Assembly: GCA_021779095.1 (NCBI GenBank)
Contig: JAJYBI010000036.1
Coordinates: 1 to 33,955 of the forward strand
Direction: 5' to 3'
DNA length: 33,955 bases
From: Deltaproteobacteria bacterium
GTDB taxonomy: Bacteria > Desulfobacterota > Desulfuromonadia > Geobacterales > JAJYBI01
Positions 7,069 to 14,982 of this stretch are shown here, piece by piece (the first letter of the stretch is position 1; each line of letters opens with the position of its first letter). A program made the position numbers and the translations under genes. The notes beneath the pieces are model-generated. The model was not told the DNA's origin. It searched no databases and saw only the letters and a program-made list of their open reading frames with translations.

Positions 7069-8538
7069 TTACCGCATCATCTCGAAGAACCGGTCCTCGC
7101 AGGTTTCGTCCACGATCTCGATGAACTTGTTGCAGATCTCGGTGACCATGTTGATCACCCCCTGATAGCCGACGATCGGGTAGCGATGCCTGTTCACCCG
7201 GTCGAAGATCGGGAAGCCGAAGCGGAACAGCGGAATGTTGGCGTCGCGGGCGATGAACTTGCCGTGGGTGTCGCCGATGATGGCATCCACCGGATCGGTC
7301 ATGATGAGGCTGCGCATGTGCCACAGGTCCTTGCCCATGTAGACCTTCCCCTGCGTGCCGTACGGTGAGCCGTCGAGAAGCGCCCGGATCTCTTTCTCCA
7401 CTTTCTTCGACCCCTTGCTGCAGAGGATGTGATAGGGAACAGCCCCCATCTCCAGCAGGAAGGAGACGTAGCCGATGAGCTGGTCCGGATCGCCGTAGAG
7501 GGCGAACTTCTTGCCGTGGATGTACTGGTGGGCATCGGTCATGGCGTCCACGGCGCGGCCGCGCTCGGCCTTGAGGGACTCGGGAACCGGCTTGCCGGAG
7601 ATCTCGGCAATCTTCATCAGGAACGCATCGGTCTTGGCCACGCCCAGCGGCATGGGAAGCGCCGCATGCTTGCCGGCACAGTTTTCCTTCACCCAGCTGT
7701 AGGTCTTGGTGGCCGAGAAGGGGCCCAGGTTGATGGTCGCCTTGCCGTTGATGGCATCGGCGGCTTCGTCCAGCTTTGTCCCGCCCGGGTAGGGGCGGTA
7801 CGTGCCATCGTTGGGCGAGTCGAAGACATCGGAGATGTCGCCCAGGATGGTGTAGGGAACGCCGAACGCCTCGAAGATCTTCTTGTACTCCCGGAAGTTG
7901 CCGGTGTTGGCGTCGAAGCCGGGGATCAGGTTGATCTTGCCGGTACAGCGCCCTTCCACCTTCTTGCCGTCCGTCAGGGTCTGGAGGATGGCAAGGAGCA
8001 TGGCGTCATAGCCGTGGACATGGGAGCCGTTGAAGCTCGGGGTGTTGGCAAACGGAGTCGGCATGTCGGCGGGGACGATCCCCTTGTTGCGGGCGTTCTT
8101 CAGAAACGCCGTCAGGTCGTCGCCGATGATCTCCGGCATGCAGGAGGTGAACACGGAGATCATCTTCGGCTTGTAGAGGGCGATGGCGTTCTCAAGCCCC
8201 TCGTGCAGGTTGTTCTGGCCGCCGAACACCGCGCCGTCCTCGGTCATGGAGTCGGAGACGGCCGGCGCCGGCTCGCGGAAGTGGCGGTTGAGCGTCGAGC
8301 GGTAGTAGGAGGCGCACCCCTGGGAACCGTGAACGAACGGGAGTGATCCCTCGAAGGCGTGGGCGACGAGTTCCGCACCCAGCGGCTGGCAGGCGTGGGG
8401 CGGTGCGATCACCAGCGCCTCGCGCTTGAAGTTGAGTTCCTTGTATTCTTCGGTATTGATCCATTCCGCGACCCGCTCGATCTCTTCGACGGGGGTCTCG
8501 GCCACCGGTTTTACGGCAAGGCCTAGATTGTTAGCCAT
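7069..8538 (-). CDS. nifK: Nitrogenase MoFe protein beta chain
   Basis: A 489-residue beta subunit of dinitrogenase, which shares the P-cluster with NifD. The three beta-chain P-cluster cysteines are visible: Cys50 (PPHACQPLGA), Cys75 (GSQGCASYYR) and Cys133 (FTSCMPEIIGDDL). The short N-terminus is like that of NifK proteins lacking the Azotobacter extension. ATG at 8538 is preceded by GGAGAGGAGA. It is the last gene of nifHDK; the 133-nt gap from nifD contains a palindromic element. Confidence 0.97.
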   Translation of the reverse strand: MANNLGLAVKPVAETPVEEIERVAEWINTEEYKELNFKREALVIAPPHACQPLGAELVAHAFEGSLPFVHGSQGCASYYRSTLNRHFREPAPAVSDSMTEDGAVFGGQNNLHEGLENAIALYKPKMISVFTSCMPEIIGDDLTAFLKNARNKGIVPADMPTPFANTPSFNGSHVHGYDAMLLAILQTLTDGKKVEGRCTGKINLIPGFDANTGNFREYKKIFEAFGVPYTILGDISDVFDSPNDGTYRPYPGGTKLDEAADAINGKATINLGPFSATKTYSWVKENCAGKHAALPMPLGVAKTDAFLMKIAEISGKPVPESLKAERGRAVDAMTDAHQYIHGKKFALYGDPDQLIGYVSFLLEMGAVPYHILCSKGSKKVEKEIRALLDGSPYGTQGKVYMGKDLWHMRSLIMTDPVDAIIGDTHGKFIARDANIPLFRFGFPIFDRVNRHRYPIVGYQGVINMVTEICNKFIEIVDETCEDRFFEMMR

Positions 8539-8584
8539 GATATGTCTCCTCTCCGGGACTCATCTGTCCACGGCAGATATTTGT

Positions 8585-8674
8585 TAACCCCTCCCAGCCT
8601 CCCCTTGTCAGGGGAGGAGCAAGCAGGGCGGACTATATACTTCCCCCCTGACAAGGGGGGATTGAGGGGGGTTA
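8585..8674 (-). repeat. 90-bp nested palindromic element between nifD and nifK (MITE-like)
   Basis: The ends are inverted (TAACCCC on each strand). Each arm is itself a hairpin around CCCCTTGTCAGGGG or CCCCCTGACAAGGGGG, and they flank a short AT-containing centre (about 8620-8642). The terminal TAA of the element is the nifD stop codon, so the insertion defines the end of NifD. The paired hairpins would fold in the nifD-nifK mRNA and may affect stability or the D:K expression ratio. It resembles small non-autonomous elements; no transposase is present here. Confidence 0.8.
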
Positions 8675-10117
8675 GAACGGCGCCTTCACCAGGTTCCAGG
8701 TTGGGCTGTTGATCGCCATGTCGATGTCGCGGGCAAAGATCGGGAACCCCTTGTAGCCGTGGTACGGACCGGAGTAGTCCCAGCTGTGCATCTGGCGGAA
8801 CGGCAGTCCCATCTTCTGGAACATGTATTTCTCCTTGATGCCGGATGCGACCAGGTCCGGTTTCATGGTGTGGGCGAAGTGCTCCAGCTCGAGCTCGGAG
8901 GCGTCGTCGAACACCACGGTGGCATCGGGCATCTCCGGGGCGGTCCGGTCGTAGTCGTCCGTGTGGGCGAACTCGTAACCGGAACCGACGCAGACCATAC
9001 CCAGGTCCTCGTACGCGCCGATGGTGTGGCGCGGACGCAGGCCCCCGACGTAGATCATGACTTTCTTCCCTTCGAGACGAGGGCGTACCTCTTCGATGAT
9101 CGCCTGGCAGACCGGGTCGTACTTGGCGATGACCGCTTCCACCTTCTCCTTTATGGAGTCGTCGAACAGTTCGGCCAGCTTCCGGAGGCTCTCCCTGATC
9201 TTGGTGGGGCCGAAGAAGTTTAGCTCGATCCAGGGGATGCCGTACTTCTCTTCCATGACCTTGCACATGTAGTTCATGGAGCGGTAGCAGTGGATCACGT
9301 TCAGCCGCACCTGGTGGGTGGCGGCGATCTTCTCCATCTCGCCGTCGCCGGTCCAGACCGCCTTCACGTTGAAACCGCACTCTTCCAGCAAAGGCTTCGT
9401 CGACCAGGCGTCGCCGCCGATGTTGTACTCGCCGATGAGGGCGATGTCGTACGGACCGATCGGCTCGGCGAACTCGCGCGTCTCGATGATGTAATCGCGG
9501 ATCGTATCGTTGGAGATATGGTGCCCGAGCGACTGGGAGACCCCGCGGAACCCCTCGCAGTTGCAGGGGATGATCGGGATGTCCATCTCCTTGGATGCCT
9601 GTTTGGCCGTAGAGTTGATGTCGTCGCCGATAAGGCCGACCGGGCACTCGGAGAGGACCGAGATCCCCTTGGCCAGCGGGAACAGCTCCTTCGCCTCGGT
9701 CAGGAGCTGCCTCAGCTTCTTGTCGCCGCCGTAGACGATGTCCTTCTCCTGGAAATCTGAGGTGAACTGCATCCCGAACTGGTCGACCCCCAGCTTGCCG
9801 CTCATGAGATTGCGCCGGGTACCCCAGGAGTACCAGCCGCAGCCGACCGGACCGTGGGAGACATGGACCATGTCGCGGATCGGGCCCCAGACCACCCCTT
9901 TGGCGCCGGCGTAGGCGCAGCCGCGGGCGGACATGACGCCGGGAACCGTCTTCTTGTTGGACTTGACGCAGGCGCTAGCCGAGGCCTGGTCGTTGGGAGC
10001 AAGGTGCGGCGCGCGCTTCTTCCGCCCTTTTTCGGGATATGCGGCCAGGACCTCATCGATGACCGCCTGGGTCGATTCTTTGGTGATGCCGTCTATTTTT
10101 TTTATTGGGTGGGACAT
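8672..10117 (-). CDS. nifD: Nitrogenase MoFe protein alpha chain
   Basis: A 481-residue alpha subunit carrying the FeMo-cofactor. P-cluster cysteines are Cys67 ([10 protein letters not shown]), Cys93 ([10 protein letters not shown]) and Cys158 ([12 protein letters not shown]). The cofactor ligands are Cys277 ([11 protein letters not shown]) and His444 ([15 protein letters not shown]). Active-site Gln195 and His199 lie in SQSLGHH. ATG at 10117 follows AAGGAG. The stop codon lies in the terminal TAA of the 8585-8674 repeat, so the last residues (LVKAPF) may be shorter than in relatives. It is transcribed from the nifH promoter; no promoter was seen in the 80-nt gap upstream. Confidence 0.97.
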   Translation of the reverse strand: MSHPIKKIDGITKESTQAVIDEVLAAYPEKGRKKRAPHLAPNDQASASACVKSNKKTVPGVMSARGCAYAGAKGVVWGPIRDMVHVSHGPVGCGWYSWGTRRNLMSGKLGVDQFGMQFTSDFQEKDIVYGGDKKLRQLLTEAKELFPLAKGISVLSECPVGLIGDDINSTAKQASKEMDIPIIPCNCEGFRGVSQSLGHHISNDTIRDYIIETREFAEPIGPYDIALIGEYNIGGDAWSTKPLLEECGFNVKAVWTGDGEMEKIAATHQVRLNVIHCYRSMNYMCKVMEEKYGIPWIELNFFGPTKIRESLRKLAELFDDSIKEKVEAVIAKYDPVCQAIIEEVRPRLEGKKVMIYVGGLRPRHTIGAYEDLGMVCVGSGYEFAHTDDYDRTAPEMPDATVVFDDASELELEHFAHTMKPDLVASGIKEKYMFQKMGLPFRQMHSWDYSGPYHGYKGFPIFARDIDMAINSPTWNLVKAPF

Positions 10118-10143
10118 AAATTGCTCCTTGATCTCGTATCTTT

Positions 10144-10179
10144 ATAGGTCGCATAGGTCCTATAGGTCGTATAGGACCC
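10144..10179. repeat. Four tandem 9-bp units in the nifH-nifD gap
   Basis: On the plus strand the units are ATAGGTCGC, ATAGGTCCT, ATAGGTCGT and the diverged ATAGGACCC. The array fills nearly half of the 80-nt spacer and lies just upstream of the nifD ribosome binding site. Function unknown; replication slippage could change the spacer length. Confidence 0.75.
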
Positions 10180-10198
10180 ATACCAATCCGAAGCGTCC

Positions 10199-11092
<894 letters not shown>

Positions 11093-11125
11093 TCATCCGT
11101 GGACCGCCGCTAGAATGTTCGGGGC

Positions 11126-11166
11126 AAAAATAAAGGCGCCCCATCTTGTTGATGTCGGGCGCCTTT
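11126..11166 (-). terminator. Intrinsic terminator in the nifH leader (attenuator)
   Basis: AAAGGCGCCC (11166-11157) pairs with GGGCGCCUUU (11141-11132), with an inner CAUC/GAUG helix and AACAA loop, followed by AUUUUU. It lies downstream of the nifH sigma-54 promoter and upstream of the start codon, so all of nifHDK depends on read-through. Confidence 0.85.
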
Positions 11167-11171
11167 GCCGG
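11156..11171 (-). promoter_or_regulatory. Predicted ANTAR-binding hairpin (P2-like) in the nifH leader
   Basis: CCGGC-[AAAGGC]-GCCCG has the same hexaloop as the nifE leader (A1, G4). The stem is weaker: three G-C pairs, a C-C mismatch, then one further pair. It overlaps the 5' arm of the terminator at 11126-11166. Confidence 0.5.
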
Positions 11172-11184
11172 TTTCTATCGAGGT

Positions 11185-11202
11185 GAATACTGCAACGTAT
11201 CC
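11185..11202 (-). promoter_or_regulatory. Upstream hairpin (P1-like) in the nifH leader
   Basis: GGAUAC-[GUUGCA]-GUAUUC is a 6-bp stem (one G-U pair) with a hexaloop, 13 nt upstream of the P2-like hairpin. Loop position 4 is G as in ANTAR targets, but position 1 is G instead of A. The tandem-hairpin spacing fits ANTAR substrates. Confidence 0.5.
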
Positions 11203-11233
11203 GAAGTCGATTGTGCCTGTGTGACCTTCATTA

Positions 11234-11249
11234 AGCATCGAGCGTGCCA
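11234..11249 (-). promoter_or_regulatory. Sigma-54 promoter of nifHDK
   Basis: TGGCACGCTCGATGCT has GG and GC exactly 10 nt apart and an intact TGGCAC -24 element. The predicted start is near 11223. An A/T-rich stretch at 11263-11280 just upstream could be an IHF or bending site; that is inference. Confidence 0.87.
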
Positions 11250-11250
11250 A

Positions 11251-11531
11251 CCTGGAACAGCCCTATTTTTAAACGTTTTTGCCTGCTGCAACCGTTTCCT
11301 GGCGCCTATACAAAGGACAGGTGCCCAGGTTTTAATCAGCGTAACAATCCAACAACCGACGGAGACGGCACCAGAAAAGCCGGCGCCATGCCCCTTCCCG
11401 AAACGCCCCACCTGCTGCATCCTGCGGATGAAGGTGGTACGGAGACTGCTGACGGGATGCTCTGCGAGTGTGACGTTGCGGGGGAGGCACGTTGTCGTGG
11501 TACAGGGATGAAGGGACGACTGGAGGGAGCC
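11251..11531. other. Upstream region of nifHDK without a gene
   Basis: This stretch lies between the nifH promoter and the gnfR stem-loop. It is expected to hold enhancer sites for the activator of the sigma-54 promoter. On the minus strand TGCAGCAGG occurs twice (near 11415 and 11288), which may or may not be relevant. Short open frames here have no family features and are not called. Confidence 0.3.
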
Positions 11532-11555
11532 GGGCGAGGGTAACCACCCCCGCCC
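11532..11555 (-). terminator. Stem-loop after the ANTAR regulator gene
   Basis: GGGCGGGGGU-GGUU-ACCCUCGCCC forms a 10-bp stem with one G-U pair, 10 nt after the stop codon at 11565. No U-tract follows, so it may be an mRNA-end stabiliser or a weak terminator. Confidence 0.5.
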
Positions 11556-11564
11556 GACGGTTGG

Positions 11565-12140
11565 TCAGGATTGGGTCAACAGGATCGCATCGGCGATCTG
11601 CCGCATGCTCTTGCGCTTGTCCATGGCCAGCTTCTGCATCTTGCGGAACGCCTCAGGCTCGGTCAGCCCCTGGCTTTTCATCAGGAGGCCTTTCGCCTTC
11701 TCGATAACCTTGCGGCTCTCGATCGCGTCCTTGAGGTCTTCCACCTCTTCACGAAGGGCGTCCACCTCGTCGGCATGGGCACAGGCGAGTTCGATGGCCG
11801 GCCACAGATCCTGCTCACGGAACGGCTTGGTTAAAAAAGAGGCAACACCTACCTCCTTTGCCTTGGCAACCGTTTCCCTGTCGAAGCATGCCGTCAGCAG
11901 TAACACCGGCACCTTGAGCTTTTTCCGGATCTCGCGCGCCGCAGATATCCCGTCCATGCGCGGCATTGCCACATCCAGGAAGATGATATCCGGGAGGGAA
12001 TCCAGGGCAGTCTTCACAGCCTGATCGCCGTCGGTGCATTCCAGAATTTCATCAAATCCCAGCCCCAGCAGACTATTTTTTAGGCTTATGCGGATAATGG
12101 GCTCGTCGTCGCATACCAATGCTTTTCTCAATGGATTCAC
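11565..12140 (-). CDS. gnfR: Response regulator with REC and ANTAR RNA-binding domains, probable nif antiterminator (GnfR)
   Basis: 191 residues. The REC domain (about 6-120) has the acidic pair Asp11/Asp12, phosphoacceptor Asp56 (IIFLDVAMPRMDG), Thr83 and Lys105 (FLTKPF). A coiled segment (about 125-145) leads into an ANTAR domain (about 140-188, ESRKVIEKAKGLLM then QLRQIADAI-like end SMRQIADAILL). ANTAR proteins bind paired hexaloop RNA hairpins and prevent intrinsic termination. Two such leaders occur in this window (nifH, nifE). In G. sulfurreducens the orthologous system controls a subset of nif genes by antitermination. The start is ambiguous: GTG at 12140 is close to AAGG, and TTG at 12131 has GGCGGTG before it. 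Confidence 0.9.
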   Translation of the reverse strand: MNPLRKALVCDDEPIIRISLKNSLLGLGFDEILECTDGDQAVKTALDSLPDIIFLDVAMPRMDGISAAREIRKKLKVPVLLLTACFDRETVAKAKEVGVASFLTKPFREQDLWPAIELACAHADEVDALREEVEDLKDAIESRKVIEKAKGLLMKSQGLTEPEAFRKMQKLAMDKRKSMRQIADAILLTQS

Positions 12141-12190
12141 CGCCTTATGTCATATTTTATTCATTCCGAACCGTAAGACACGGTATACTC

Positions 12191-12206
12191 AGCATAATCC
12201 GTTCCA
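12191..12206 (-). promoter_or_regulatory. Candidate sigma-54 promoter of the ANTAR regulator gene
   Basis: TGGAACGGATTATGCT has GG and GC separated by 10 nt and matches TGGCAC at 5 of 6 positions. The predicted start near 12180 leaves a leader of about 40 nt. It would put gnfR under the same activator as nifH and nifE. Confidence 0.6.
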
Positions 12207-12247
12207 GACATGCATCTGGCGTGCACGCCGCCATCGCCAGTTCCTGC

Positions 12248-12275
12248 TTGACGGGCGCGAGCATTTGGATACACT
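12248..12275 (+). promoter_or_regulatory. Sigma-70-type promoter of the TetR-exporter operon
   Basis: TTGACG (12248-12253), 16-nt spacer, TACACT (12270-12275). The predicted start is near 12282, directly before the palindromic operator at 12290. Confidence 0.55.
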
Positions 12276-12289
12276 GGTACCGACAAGTC

Positions 12290-12305
12290 AACCAACCGGT
12301 TAGTT
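12290..12305 (+). promoter_or_regulatory. Palindromic TetR-type operator
   Basis: AACCAACCGGTTAGTT is an inverted repeat with 7 of 8 positions symmetric around CC|GG. It lies between the predicted transcription start and the regulator start codon, typical of TetR-family autorepression. The pattern resembles the ACCGGT-centred sites of several TetR regulators. Confidence 0.7.
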
Positions 12306-12316
12306 ACGGAACAGTT

Positions 12317-12967
12317 ATGCCCTCTGCCAACCTTACCCCAAGAAGCGATACAGTCGTCCGACGTATCCTGGATGCCGCCGCGGAGATATTCGCCCGCGAA
12401 GGGTACGCCGGCGCCCGAATGGACGAGATAGCACGGGTCGCCCAGGTGAACAAGGCGATGCTCTACTATCATGTGGGCGACAAAACGGCCCTGTACGAAC
12501 AGGTACTGCACAGTGCGCTGCAGCGAAACCGGGCCATCATTCAGGACGCGATCGACCACGAGACGACCGGGGAACGGAAGCTGCAGGCCCTTATCACGAC
12601 GATAACGGAGCTGGCAACCACCACCCCGCATCTGCCACGTCTCATGCTCCGGGAGCTGGCCTGTGGCGGCACAGAGATTCCCGATGCCGTCGTTTCCGAC
12701 ATGGCTGCCATATTCACCATGCTGCGCACGATCCTGGCAGACGGCCAGGCTACGGAGCGGTTCCGTCACTCAAATCCGCTCATGGTCCATCTGATGATTG
12801 TCGGCGGGATCATGGTCATGACATCGGGCGCGTCACTCGGCGACCGGGTCGCAGCTCAGGCGGGGATTCCGGAAGTAGCGGAGGGGCTGGTCTCCGCGGA
12901 AGCGATGGCCCGGCAGATGTGCGATACATTCTTGCATGGCATTTTACGCCAAAAGGAGAATGCGTGA
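12317..12967 (+). CDS. TetR/AcrR family transcriptional regulator of the exporter operon
   Basis: 216 residues. The N-terminal HTH domain (about 12-60) has ILDAAAEIFAREGYAGARMDEIARVAQVNKAMLYYH-type organisation, with recognition helix around NKAMLYYHVGDK; the C-terminal domain is ligand-binding and typical in length. ATG at 12317 follows GGAA; the frame is open upstream but that part covers the promoter and operator and is not coding. The stop overlaps the adaptor start (GTGA), so the genes are translationally coupled. By analogy with CecR, which lies beside ybhGFSR in E. coli, it probably represses this exporter until an inducer binds. Confidence 0.9.
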   Translation: MPSANLTPRSDTVVRRILDAAAEIFAREGYAGARMDEIARVAQVNKAMLYYHVGDKTALYEQVLHSALQRNRAIIQDAIDHETTGERKLQALITTITELATTTPHLPRLMLRELACGGTEIPDAVVSDMAAIFTMLRTILADGQATERFRHSNPLMVHLMIVGGIMVMTSGASLGDRVAAQAGIPEVAEGLVSAEAMARQMCDTFLHGILRQKENA

Positions 12968-13971
12968 AGAAACGTCTTCCCATCATCTTACTGATTGCGG
13001 CGGTCGTTGCTGCCACCGCCCTGTATATCGTCCGGCTGCGACACGGCGGGGAGAACCGGCTCAAGGTTTCCGGCAACATCGAGATCACCTCCGTCGAAGC
13101 GAGTTTCCGCATCCCGGGACGTATGGTGGAACGGCTCGTGGATGAAGGAGAACAGGTGCAGGCGGGCCAGTTGATCGCCCGTCTCGACACCAGCACCCTG
13201 TCCAAGGAGGTCGCACTGCGGGAGGCGGACGTACGGGCGGCAGGTGCGGCGTACGCGGAACTGGAGGCCGGCTCCCGCACCGAAGAGATCGGACAGGCGG
13301 AAGCGGGGCTGGCGCGGGCGGAGGCGGAGGCAACCCGTGCCGATGCCGACCTGAAAAGGGTCCGGAACCTCTTCTCCCGCGAGGTCGTCTCGCGCCGCGA
13401 CCTGGACAACGCGCAGGCCGCAGCAGACTCAGCCCGCGCAGTTGTCAAGCAGGCCCGGGAAACGCTGATCCTGGTGAAAAAGGGACCGCGGCGTGAACGT
13501 ATCGACCAGGGGCGTGCCCGCCTGCACGAAGCGGAGGCCACCCTTGCCATCGCACGCGAAAACCTCTCCTACGCGACGCTCACCTCACCATTGACCGGGA
13601 TGGTCATGGCGAAACATGTGGAACCGGGCGAGCAGGTTGCCGCCGGAACCCCCATCGTGACCATTGGCGACCTGGCGCACACCTGGGTACGGGCGTACAT
13701 CGGCGAAACGGACCTGGGCCGCGTGAAACTCGGACAGCAGGTCCGGGTCAGCATCGATTCCTATCCAGGCAAAAGCTTCCCGGGGACCGTTTCCTTCATC
13801 TCATCCGAGGCGGAGTTCACCCCGAAGAGCGTTCAGACCGAAACGGAACGGGTAAAGCTCGTCTACCGCATCAAGATCACGATCCCCAATCCCGACGGCG
13901 TCCTCAAGCCGGGCATGCCAGCGGATGCCGAGATACTCATGAATGAAGATCAAAACCCGGGTACCAAATGA
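12964..13971 (+). CDS. HlyD-family membrane fusion (periplasmic adaptor) protein, YbhG-like
   Basis: 335 residues. An N-terminal signal anchor (about 5-24) is followed by a split lipoyl domain (about 35-75 and 195-225), a long Ala/Glu/Arg-rich coiled-coil hairpin (about 78-195) and a beta-barrel region (GDLAHTWVRAYIGETDLG onward). It would link the ABC permeases to an outer-membrane channel. GTG at 12964 is chosen because AAGGAG lies 6 nt upstream and it overlaps the TetR stop. The last residues (NEDQNPGTK) are encoded next to an A/T-rich repeat-like segment and may be a non-native tail. No outer-membrane factor gene is present in the window. Confidence 0.9.
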   Translation: MKKRLPIILLIAAVVAATALYIVRLRHGGENRLKVSGNIEITSVEASFRIPGRMVERLVDEGEQVQAGQLIARLDTSTLSKEVALREADVRAAGAAYAELEAGSRTEEIGQAEAGLARAEAEATRADADLKRVRNLFSREVVSRRDLDNAQAAADSARAVVKQARETLILVKKGPRRERIDQGRARLHEAEATLAIARENLSYATLTSPLTGMVMAKHVEPGEQVAAGTPIVTIGDLAHTWVRAYIGETDLGRVKLGQQVRVSIDSYPGKSFPGTVSFISSEAEFTPKSVQTETERVKLVYRIKITIPNPDGVLKPGMPADAEILMNEDQNPGTK

Positions 13972-14049
13972 CAAACAAATCCCAAACCGCAGTATTTCAT
14001 AGCAAGTAATTCTGTTGAATATTGGGACTTGAGATTTGGAATTTCCTTC
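13972..14049 (+). repeat. A/T-rich inverted-repeat-like insert between adaptor and ATPase genes
   Basis: This 78-nt spacer is strikingly A/T-rich compared with the surrounding G+C-rich genes. AAATCCCAAA near its start is inverted as TTTGGAATTT near its end (9 of 10 positions). All other junctions of this operon overlap or are under 30 nt except the 64 nt filled by a mini-ORF, so this looks like an inserted dispersed element. It leaves the next gene without a good Shine-Dalgarno sequence. Confidence 0.5.
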
Positions 14050-14982
14050 ATGCATGCCATTACAACCGACAATCTGACGAAACGGTTCGACGGAACCACC
14101 GCCGTGGACGGCCTCACCCTCTCCGTCGCCCCGGGCGAGCTGTTCGGCCTGGTGGGATCGGACGGGGCCGGCAAGACCACCACCATCCGGATGCTCACCG
14201 GCATCATGGACCCGTCCGACGGTGACGCGCAGGTGCTCGGGCGGCACACGGTGCGGGAAGCGGAGGCGATCAAGGCCGACATCGGCTACATGAGCCAGCG
14301 GTTCGGACTGTACCCGGACCTGACCGTGCTGGAAAACCTGCTCTTCTACGCGGACATCTACGGGCTCCCCTCCCGGGGGCGGGCCGAAAAGATCGATCGG
14401 CTGCTCGGCTTCAGCAACCTCGCCCCGTTCAAGAAACGGTTCGCCGGCAACCTTTCCGGGGGGATGAAACAGAAACTGGGGCTCGCCTGCGCACTCATCC
14501 ATACCCCGAAGGTGCTGTTTCTCGACGAGCCGACGAACGGGGTCGACCCGGTATCACGGCGCGACTTCTGGCGCATCCTCTACCAGTTGCTGAAGGAAGG
14601 AGTCACGATCTTCGTCGCCACCGCGTACCTGGACGAGGCGGACCGGTGCAACCGGGTGGGGCTCATCCACAAGGGGAGACTTCTGGCCTGCGACACCCCC
14701 GACAACCTGCGCGGTCTCATGCGGGGGACGATCCTCGAACTGCGTACCGACAACGCCCGCCGCGCGGCAAGGATACTGCGCGACCGCCTGCCTGCGGTGT
14801 CCACCGGCATTTTCGGCGACCGGGTCCATCTGGTAACCGACGCGCCCGCTTCGACCGGACCGGCTGCAGTCGCCCTGCTGCGGTCGGAAGGGATCGGCCG
14901 GGTCGAAATCAGAGAGATCGAACCGAGCCTCGAAGACGTCTTCGTATCGGTCCTGACGAAGCAGGAACGCCGCGATGGGTAA
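14050..14982 (+). CDS. ABC transporter ATPase 1 (degenerate H-loop), YbhF N-half-like
   Basis: 310 residues with an ABC-2 type nucleotide-binding domain: Walker A GSDGAGKT (36-43), Q-loop Gln83 (MSQRFGLY), signature LSGGMKQ (135-141), Walker B LFLDEPT (Asp159/Glu160) and D-loop GVDP. The switch histidine is missing: ATAYLDEA has Ala192 where the partner has THYMDEA. A C-terminal ~80-residue extension is typical of drug-export ATPases. It likely forms an asymmetric heterodimer with ATPase 2. In E. coli the two halves are fused in YbhF. The ATG at 14050 matches the family N-terminus; its ribosome binding site is poor. Confidence 0.92.
   Translation: MHAITTDNLTKRFDGTTAVDGLTLSVAPGELFGLVGSDGAGKTTTIRMLTGIMDPSDGDAQVLGRHTVREAEAIKADIGYMSQRFGLYPDLTVLENLLFYADIYGLPSRGRAEKIDRLLGFSNLAPFKKRFAGNLSGGMKQKLGLACALIHTPKVLFLDEPTNGVDPVSRRDFWRILYQLLKEGVTIFVATAYLDEADRCNRVGLIHKGRLLACDTPDNLRGLMRGTILELRTDNARRAARILRDRLPAVSTGIFGDRVHLVTDAPASTGPAAVALLRSEGIGRVEIREIEPSLEDVFVSVLTKQERRDG

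Noticed and set aside
7429..8346. 305-codon plus-strand frame opposite nifK
   Set aside because: NifK is unambiguous on the other strand.
10144..10179. CRISPR-like array
   Set aside because: The units are 9 bp, directly abutting and have no spacers; there are no cas genes.
11146..11543. Short plus-strand frames in the nifH upstream region (11146-11511, 11244-11543)
   Set aside because: They run through the sigma-54 promoter and terminator hairpin and show no ribosome binding site or domain; treated as non-coding regulatory DNA.
12119..12316. N-terminal extension of the TetR gene (open frame from 12119)
   Set aside because: It covers the promoter and operator; the TetR family start matches the ATG at 12317 with a nearby GGAA.
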